From contig JAUZPS010000032.1 in assembly GCA_030705945.1 (NCBI GenBank), positions 1 to 18,401 of the forward strand: 18,401 nt of DNA, given 5' to 3'. Every line of letters begins with the position of its first letter. The first letter of the stretch is position 1. Source of the stretch: Bacillota bacterium (GTDB lineage Bacteria; Bacillota; Clostridia; Acetivibrionales; DSM-2933). Below, piece by piece: positions 13,813 to 18,401 of the stretch. A program made the translations under genes and the position numbers. Below the pieces are notes generated by a model. The model had not been told where the DNA came from. It did no database searches and saw only the letters and a program-made list of their open reading frames with translations.

Positions 13813-15051
13813 ATGAAAAAGAGAGTAGTCATAACTGGAATGGGAGTAATTACTTCTTTAGGTTTTGATGTTGATAAGTTCTGGAATTCAATTAAAGAGG
13901 GTAAAAATGGAATTAGTGAAGTAACTCGCTTTGATATCACTAATTATAATACAAAAGTTGCCGCTGAGATTAAAGATTTTGATCCTAGTCAGTTTATTGA
14001 TAAAAAAGAAGCAAAAAGAATGGATAGATTTACTCAATACGCCATGGCTGCTTCAAAAGAAGCCGTTGAAAGTTCCGGTCTTGATCTTGACAAAATTGAT
14101 AAATTCAGATTTGGTTGTATAGTGGGATCAGGAATTGGAGGTATTGAAACATTCGAAACCCAGCATGATGTTTTGATTAATAAAGGACCTGGCAGAGTAA
14201 GTCCATTCTTTATACCTATGATGATCGCTAACATGGCTTCTGGACGTATTGCTATTCAATATGGAGCAAAAGGCTTCAATGAATGTGTTATAACAGCTTG
14301 CGCAACATCAACTAACGCAATAGGAGACGCTTTTAAAGTTATACAGCGCGGAGACGCGGATATAATGATATCAGGCGGCGCTGAGGCTTCCATAACACCA
14401 ATGTCATTTGCTGGTTTCTGCTCAATGAAAGCTATGTCGACAACTGAAGATCCATCATGCGCTTCCAGACCATTTGACTCAGAAAGAAATGGTTTTGTTA
14501 TGGGCGAAGGAGCAGCAATTATTATTCTGGAAGAATATGAGCACGCTGTAAGCAGAGGCGCTAAAATTGTAGCAGAAATTATAGGCTACGCTTGCACAAA
14601 CGACGCTTATGATATAGTTGCCCCAGCTCCAGAAGGTGAGGGCGGCGCAAGATGCATACAATTAGCTTTAAAGGACGCGGGAATTAAGCCTGAAGATGTT
14701 GGCTATATTAATGCTCATGGAACATCAACAGATTATAATGATAAATATGAAACAGCAGCTATTAAAACCGTTTTTGGCAACTATTCCAAAAAGCTTGCTG
14801 TAAGTTCAACTAAGTCAATGACAGGCCATCTTTTAGGAGCAGCAGGCTCAGTTGAAACTATAATAACTGCGTTGGCGTTAAAAGAAGGATTTTTGCCTCC
14901 TACTATCAATTATAAAAACCCAGATCCTGAATGTGATCTTGATTATGTGCCAAATGAAGGACGTAAAGCTGATATACGCTACGCAATATCAAATTCCTTA
15001 GGATTTGGCGGACACAATGCGTCATTAACACTTAAGAAATACGAAGAATAA
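13813..15051 (+). CDS. fabF: Beta-ketoacyl-ACP synthase II
   Basis: Elongates acyl-ACP by condensation with malonyl-ACP. At 412 residues it is standard for FabF. The Cys-His-His triad is present: Cys163 (TACATSTNA), His302 (NAHGTSTDYND), His339 (STKSMTGHLLGAAG, with Lys334). The C-terminal NSLGFGGHNAS carries the gating phenylalanine region. The open frame extends to UUG 13786, but GGGAGG (about 13800-13805) fixes AUG 13813. Unlike the rest of the fab genes it lies beyond a strong terminator and has its own dyad-bearing upstream region, so it may be regulated separately. Confidence 0.96.
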   Translation: MKKRVVITGMGVITSLGFDVDKFWNSIKEGKNGISEVTRFDITNYNTKVAAEIKDFDPSQFIDKKEAKRMDRFTQYAMAASKEAVESSGLDLDKIDKFRFGCIVGSGIGGIETFETQHDVLINKGPGRVSPFFIPMMIANMASGRIAIQYGAKGFNECVITACATSTNAIGDAFKVIQRGDADIMISGGAEASITPMSFAGFCSMKAMSTTEDPSCASRPFDSERNGFVMGEGAAIIILEEYEHAVSRGAKIVAEIIGYACTNDAYDIVAPAPEGEGGARCIQLALKDAGIKPEDVGYINAHGTSTDYNDKYETAAIKTVFGNYSKKLAVSSTKSMTGHLLGAAGSVETIITALALKEGFLPPTINYKNPDPECDLDYVPNEGRKADIRYAISNSLGFGGHNASLTLKKYEE

Positions 15052-15113
15052 TATGGCATTTTCTAATAAATTTTAAATGGTTATAAGTTTTTATTAAATT
15101 ATAAATATTAAAT

Positions 15114-15141
15114 AATAGAGGACGTCGAAGCGTCCTCTATT
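15114..15141 (+). terminator. Hairpin after fabF
   Basis: A perfect 11-bp stem AATAGAGGACG / CGTCCTCTATT with a 6-base loop, 62 bases after the fabF stop. No T run follows on the plus strand, so termination may be weak and some read-through into rnc is possible. Confidence 0.5.
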
Positions 15142-15174
15142 GCTAAATATAAATAAAGTGTTAAGTTCACAGTT

Positions 15175-15230
15175 TATAGATAACCAAATGTAAAATTAGT
15201 CTAGTAAAATTTTGCATTTGATTATCTATA
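15175..15230 (+). repeat. 23-bp near-perfect hairpin upstream of rnc
   Basis: Arms 15175-15197 and 15208-15230 pair with two exceptions (one U-G wobble, one C-A) around a 10-base loop. It ends 30 bases before the rnc start codon. A 19-bp piece of the left arm (15178-15196) recurs inverted at 3556-3574, so it may belong to a dispersed family. As RNA it would be a helix of a length RNase III cuts, which makes a role in rnc autoregulation possible. Confidence 0.65.
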
Positions 15231-15260
15231 AAAAGCTATAACATTTATGTTGGAGGCTTT

Positions 15261-15983
15261 ATGTTAAACAAAGATATGCTTTTGGAAAATTTAAATGACT
15301 TTGAAGAAAGAATAAAATATAAGTTTAAAAATAAGAAAAACATTATATTGGCATTAACTCATAGTTCCTTTGCTAATGAAAACAGAAACGCCAAGCTCGT
15401 AAGTAATGAAAGACTTGAATTTCTTGGGGATGCGGTTTTAAATATAATTATAAGTGAAACAATATACTTAAAGTACTCAAACCTATCTGAAGGGCAACTT
15501 ACCAAAGTGAGAGCAAATATCGTATGTGAACAGTCTCTGGTTATATGTTCAAATAATATAGGGATTGGAAAATTTTTATTGCTAGGCAAGGGTGAAGAGG
15601 TAAGCGGCGGCAGAACCAGAATATCTATTTTATCAGATGCGTTTGAGGCTGTGATCGGAGCTGTATATATTGATGGAGGCATGAAAAATGCCAAAACTTT
15701 TGTACACCAACAGATGGATCAACTTATTAATGATTCTGTTTCGGGAATAATCTTTCTTGATTATAAGACCCAGCTTCAGGAGACCATCCAAAAAGATGGC
15801 GAAAAAAGAATAATTTATGAGATAATCGAAGAAAAGGGACCCGACCACGATAAGGATTTCGTATCTCAGGTAAAAGTAATGGAAAAGGTAATTGGAAAAG
15901 GTAAGGGCAAAAGTAAAAAAGAAGCGGAGCAATCCGCCGCAAAAGCCGCGCTTGAAATGTTATCAAATAAGTATAAAGAGTAA
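15261..15983 (+). CDS. rnc: Ribonuclease III
   Basis: A double-strand-specific endoribonuclease for rRNA processing and mRNA turnover. Its 240 residues carry an N-terminal endonuclease domain (about 10-150) with the signature NERLEFLGD (49-57), metal-binding Glu53 and Asp57, and the second catalytic pair Asp126 / Glu129 in SDAFEA. A double-stranded-RNA-binding domain lies at about 167-236 (YKTQLQE ... GKGKSKKEAEQSAAKAAL). AUG follows GGAGG. The stop codon lies at the edge of a decayed B element, and a long hairpin lies just upstream. The fab-rnc neighbourhood is common in Firmicutes. Confidence 0.95.
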   Translation: MLNKDMLLENLNDFEERIKYKFKNKKNIILALTHSSFANENRNAKLVSNERLEFLGDAVLNIIISETIYLKYSNLSEGQLTKVRANIVCEQSLVICSNNIGIGKFLLLGKGEEVSGGRTRISILSDAFEAVIGAVYIDGGMKNAKTFVHQQMDQLINDSVSGIIFLDYKTQLQETIQKDGEKRIIYEIIEEKGPDHDKDFVSQVKVMEKVIGKGKGKSKKEAEQSAAKAALEMLSNKYKE

Positions 15984-16045
15984 AATAACGAACGGTTTTA
16001 AGGTTTTTTGCGATATATAAATGTAAAAGATTTATTGATTTTAAA
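15984..16045 (+). repeat. Decayed half copy of element B after rnc
   Basis: Bases 15984-16045 align with the right half of element B (119-182): AAAATAACGAACG, TTTTGCGATA, AAATGTAAAAGATT and ATTG occur in order with substitutions and small gaps. It directly follows the rnc stop codon and is in the opposite orientation to the full B copy next to it, so the pair forms a larger palindrome. Confidence 0.6.
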
Positions 16046-16053
16046 TATAGATA

Positions 16054-16150
16054 AAAAGCAATTAATCTTTTACATTTGCCTATCACAAAATAACGTTAAA
16101 GCGTTCGTTATTTTGCTCCGTCAAATGTAAGATTAATAGTGCTTTTTATA
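16054..16150 (-). repeat. Element B, copy 2: ~97-bp palindromic MITE-like repeat
   Basis: Inverted relative to copy 1; the two differ at one base in 101 (16085). TATAGATA flanks it on both sides (16046-16053 and 16149-16156), a different sequence from the TTTAGGTA around copy 1, so each copy seems to have its own target-site duplication. It ends 47 bases before the radical-SAM start. Confidence 0.8.
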
Positions 16151-16197
16151 TAGATATAAGCTATATTTGTTATTTCAAAAATACAAAAGGTGATCTT

Positions 16198-17217
16198 GTG
16201 TCAAAGAAAAATATCGTTATACCAGTTTTCATACCCCATAAGGGATGTCCATATGATTGCATTTACTGCAACCAAAAGTTAATCAGCGGTCAGGTGGAAG
16301 AGATGACTGTTGAAAAAATGCATAAAACTGTAATAGATCATTTATCAACAGCTGATATTGACAGCCATATTGAGATCGGATTCTATGGAGGCAGTTTTAC
16401 TGGCATTGATGTAGAAAAGCAGATTTTATTTTTGGAAGCGGCTAATTTATATTTTAAACAAGGTAAAATACATGGAATCAGGCTATCAACGAGGCCTGAT
16501 TATATTGATTCAGATATATTGAAACGACTAAAAAAATACAATGTCAACACTATAGAGCTTGGAGTTCAGAGTCTTGATAATGAAACGCTGAAAATAAGCG
16601 GTAGGGGACATGATTCTACCCGGGTATATAAGGCGTGCGGTTTAATTAAAGAGTTTGGGATTAAGCTTGGTATTCAGACAATGATCGGACTGCCAGGATC
16701 TGATTTTCAGAAAGATATTAAAACAGCTCATGAAGTAGTAGCTCTAAATCCTGATATAGTAAGGATTTATCCAACCCTTGTTGTGAAAAACACCTATCTT
16801 GAAAAAATGTATTTAGAAGGCGTATATAAGCCTCTAAGCCTTGAAGAGGCAGTTGAGATTAGCGCTTATTTACTAAATTTATATAACGAAAACAATATTA
16901 AAGTAATACGAATTGGACTTCAACCCACTGACAATATCAATGAAAACATTGATGTTGTAGGCGGTCCCTTTCACCCATCCTTCAGACAATTGGTTGAATC
17001 TAAGCTTTTGCTCACAAAAATAGAAAATTATTTAAAAGAGTATTCTTTATGTAAAGAACGTGGTATAATTATATATACAGGAAAAAAATGCATATCCAAT
17101 ATTATTGGGCAGAGGAGGGAAAATATCGAATATCTTAAAGGTAAGTATAAATTTGAACAGATCCTAGTAAAATGCATTGAGGATTCAAAAATGGAATTTT
17201 TCATAAGGAGGTTATAA
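16198..17217 (+). CDS. Radical SAM protein, Elp3-like / HemN-like family
   Basis: A 339-residue radical-SAM enzyme. The cluster-binding CPYDCIYC (Cys17, Cys21, Cys24) lies close to the N-terminus after PVFIPHKG; FYGGSFTG (62-69), RLSTRPDYID, ELGVQSLDNETL and MIGLPGSDFQKD follow in the order seen in the COG1243-type 'Elp3-like' radical-SAM proteins often found next to rnc and smc in clostridia. No acetyltransferase domain follows, so it is not a full Elp3. The substrate is unknown; tRNA modification is only a guess from the family. GUG start with AAAGGTGAT upstream. The usual neighbour smc is not present; spoVS comes next. Confidence 0.85.
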   Translation: MSKKNIVIPVFIPHKGCPYDCIYCNQKLISGQVEEMTVEKMHKTVIDHLSTADIDSHIEIGFYGGSFTGIDVEKQILFLEAANLYFKQGKIHGIRLSTRPDYIDSDILKRLKKYNVNTIELGVQSLDNETLKISGRGHDSTRVYKACGLIKEFGIKLGIQTMIGLPGSDFQKDIKTAHEVVALNPDIVRIYPTLVVKNTYLEKMYLEGVYKPLSLEEAVEISAYLLNLYNENNIKVIRIGLQPTDNINENIDVVGGPFHPSFRQLVESKLLLTKIENYLKEYSLCKERGIIIYTGKKCISNIIGQRRENIEYLKGKYKFEQILVKCIEDSKMEFFIRRL

Positions 17218-17252
17218 ATAATAACAAAACTTGAAGATATTTTAGAAGATAT

Positions 17253-17279
17253 GCAGGAATTTTAAAACTTTTGTAGAAT
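17253..17279 (+). promoter_or_regulatory. Sigma-H-like promoter of spoVS
   Basis: GCAGGAATT (17253-17261), 11 bases, then GTAGAAT (17273-17279) fits the sigma-H consensus RNAGGAWWW - N11-12 - RNNGAAT at every defined position. It lies about 70 bases upstream of spoVS, which is sigma-H-dependent in Bacillus subtilis. Confidence 0.7.
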
Positions 17280-17346
17280 ATACGTATCGTATTATATAAT
17301 AAATATATAGATAAAATTTTAAGATTATTTGTAGGGGGATAAGTGT

Positions 17347-17607
17347 ATGGAAGTTCTTAAAGTATCGGCTAATTCGCAGCCTAAATCGGTAGCCGGAGCT
17401 CTGGCTGCGGCGTTAAGGGATCGCAATTGCGCGGAGATCCAAGCAGTTGGAGCGGGAGCAGTAAATCAAGCTGTTAAAGCAATTGCAATCACACGAGGGT
17501 TTGTAGCGCCGAATGGAATTGACCTAGTGGCTGTTCCAGCATTCTCAGAGGTAAACATTGACGGAGAGGAGCGAACAGCAATAAAATTCTTAATTCAACC
17601 TAGGTAA
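17347..17607 (+). CDS. spoVS: Stage V sporulation protein S
   Basis: A small conserved Alba-like protein of 86 residues, required for normal progress to stage V of sporulation in Bacillus; its biochemical action is unsettled. The sequence is near-canonical: MEVLKVSANSQPKSVAGALA at the start, then VGAGAVNQAVKAIAITRGF and a C-terminal ERTAIKFLIQPR. AUG is preceded by AGGGGG (17333-17338). It appears monocistronic, with a sigma-H-like promoter before it and a hairpin terminator after it. Its presence supports a spore-forming host. Confidence 0.97.
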   Translation: MEVLKVSANSQPKSVAGALAAALRDRNCAEIQAVGAGAVNQAVKAIAITRGFVAPNGIDLVAVPAFSEVNIDGEERTAIKFLIQPR

Positions 17608-17619
17608 AAAATAATCAGG

Positions 17620-17658
17620 GCCTGTTCATTAGGTTAACGCCTCAATGAACAGGCTTTT
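17620..17658 (+). terminator. Rho-independent terminator after spoVS
   Basis: A perfect 11-bp stem GCCTGTTCATT (17620-17630) / AATGAACAGGC (17644-17654) with a 13-base loop, followed by TTTT. It starts 12 bases after the stop codon. Confidence 0.88.
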
Positions 17659-17700
17659 ATATCTTATCTGAAGATTTACAGTCCGGTATCTGTAGATAAA

Positions 17701-17798
17701 TCGTGAAAAATATTTTACATATGCAAATGAAGTTAAAGCATCTTCATTTGCAAAAATAATATGGAATTTTTTGAAACGCCCTAAAATGTTTATCACGA
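17701..17798 (+). repeat. Element A, 98-bp repeat with 17-bp terminal inverted repeats, fused to a C fragment
   Basis: The ends 17701-17717 and 17782-17798 are inverted repeats matching at 15 of 17 positions (TCGTGA...TCACGA). Inside is a perfect 11-bp hairpin TGCAAATGAAG / CTTCATTTGCA (17722-17732 / 17742-17752). Bases 17763-17778 (GGAATTTTTTGAAACG) are the right arm of element C without its left arm. The right terminus recurs inverted at 17-35. It lies immediately upstream of the last gene. Confidence 0.6.
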
Positions 17799-17822
17799 AA
17801 TATATAGATTGGAGTTTTAATA

Positions 17823-18401
17823 TTGAAAGGCAATAAAAAAGCATATAAAAAAAGTGAAACTAAAAATATTTTACATGATAGAATTACGCTTGCAGTAATT
17901 CTTTTTGTTGTGGCGATCATTCCGATTATTGTTAGACTAAAAGTTATTGAATATCCCCAAAACAGCGGACAAATGATATATGATTTTTTTGCGTATTGGA
18001 AATCAATTGGACTTTACATTGCAGCTTTCATTTCAATAATTCTTATTTTGTTGAATTTAAAAAAGGGAAATATAATTTTTTGTAGAGAAAATAAAATTTT
18101 TCTTATTTTATCAGGACTTTATCTGATAATGTGCCTGTTTTCAGCAATAATGTCTGAACATAAAACTACCGCAATTTTGGGCTATCAGGGTCAAAGCGAA
18201 GGGCTTTTAACTATAGCGGCTGTTTTTGTTATTGCATCTTTGGCGGCGCTTTATAATAAAAACAATATTAAAAGAGATCTTATATTTAAGTTCTTGTACA
18301 TATCATCAATAATAATTTTTATTATCGGCATATTTCAATTTCTCGGTCATGATCCATTTAAAGCCGAAATTATTAAAAAACTGATAATACCAAAACAATA
18401 C
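17823..18401 (+). CDS. Polytopic membrane protein, possibly O-antigen-ligase-like (partial)
   Basis: An open frame of 193 codons that runs off the window without a stop. The UUG start follows GGAG (17811-17814) by 8 bases. After a basic N-terminus (KGNKKAYKKSETK) there are at least five hydrophobic segments, about residues 21-38, 62-77, 90-107, 128-144 and 156-170, separated by short charged loops. The spacing and a SAIMSEHKTTAILGYQGQSEG-type loop followed by LLT recall clostridial members of the O-antigen ligase / Wzy-like family, in which a 'G...R.EG' loop follows the early helices. That assignment is tentative; the diagnostic large loop lies beyond the edge. It is preceded by the A/C composite repeat. 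Confidence 0.6.
   Translation, partial: MKGNKKAYKKSETKNILHDRITLAVILFVVAIIPIIVRLKVIEYPQNSGQMIYDFFAYWKSIGLYIAAFISIILILLNLKKGNIIFCRENKIFLILSGLYLIMCLFSAIMSEHKTTAILGYQGQSEGLLTIAAVFVIASLAALYNKNNIKRDLIFKFLYISSIIIFIIGIFQFLGHDPFKAEIIKKLIIPKQY

Noticed and set aside
17218..17346. Start of smc after the radical-SAM gene, as in some clostridia
   Set aside because: Only a short AT-rich gap with stops in all frames and a sigma-H-like promoter; the next gene is clearly spoVS.

Overview
The window reads as chromosomal DNA of an AT-rich, endospore-forming member of the Clostridia. The basis is low G+C, strong AGGAGG-type ribosome binding sites with several UUG and GUG starts, a FapR-type fatty-acid repressor, SpoVS with a sigma-H-like promoter, and large S-layer-homology (SLH) proteins. 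Nothing in the sequence fixes genus or species. No phage, plasmid, complete insertion sequence, CRISPR or RNA gene was recognised.

Layout. 1-335 is a stack of short palindromic repeats. 336-614 is a small orphan gene. 615-1142 holds no gene, only hairpins. 1143-3415 (minus strand) is ywmB-murA, a pairing also seen in Bacillus; it provides the first committed step of peptidoglycan synthesis. 3693-8494 (minus strand) is a two-gene unit coding for a 1301-residue fibronectin-III-like/SLH protein and a smaller SLH protein, both predicted to be exported and held on the wall. 8961-13643 (plus strand) is a fatty-acid and phospholipid operon, fapR-plsX-fabH-fabD-fabG-acpP, closed by a strong terminator. 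fabF (13813-15051) follows with its own upstream region. Then come rnc (RNase III), a radical-SAM gene of the Elp3-like family, spoVS, and the first 193 codons of a polytopic membrane protein that runs off the right edge.

How the genes work together. FapR senses malonyl-CoA and should repress the operon through tandem sites in front of fapR. FabD makes malonyl-ACP, FabH starts chains, FabF elongates them, FabG reduces, AcpP carries the chain, and PlsX passes finished acyl chains to phospholipid synthesis. FabZ, an enoyl-ACP reductase and acetyl-CoA carboxylase are not here and must lie elsewhere.

The least ordinary content is intergenic. At least three families of about 100 bp palindromic repeats occur. 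One (B, 100/101 identical between two inverted copies) has flanking direct repeats like target-site duplications. Another (C) lies 40-55 bp upstream of three genes, always in the same orientation to the gene, and shows a compensatory base-pair change in its stem. A 23-bp near-perfect hairpin sits just upstream of rnc and is a candidate autoregulatory RNase III substrate. I see no clearly new protein system.
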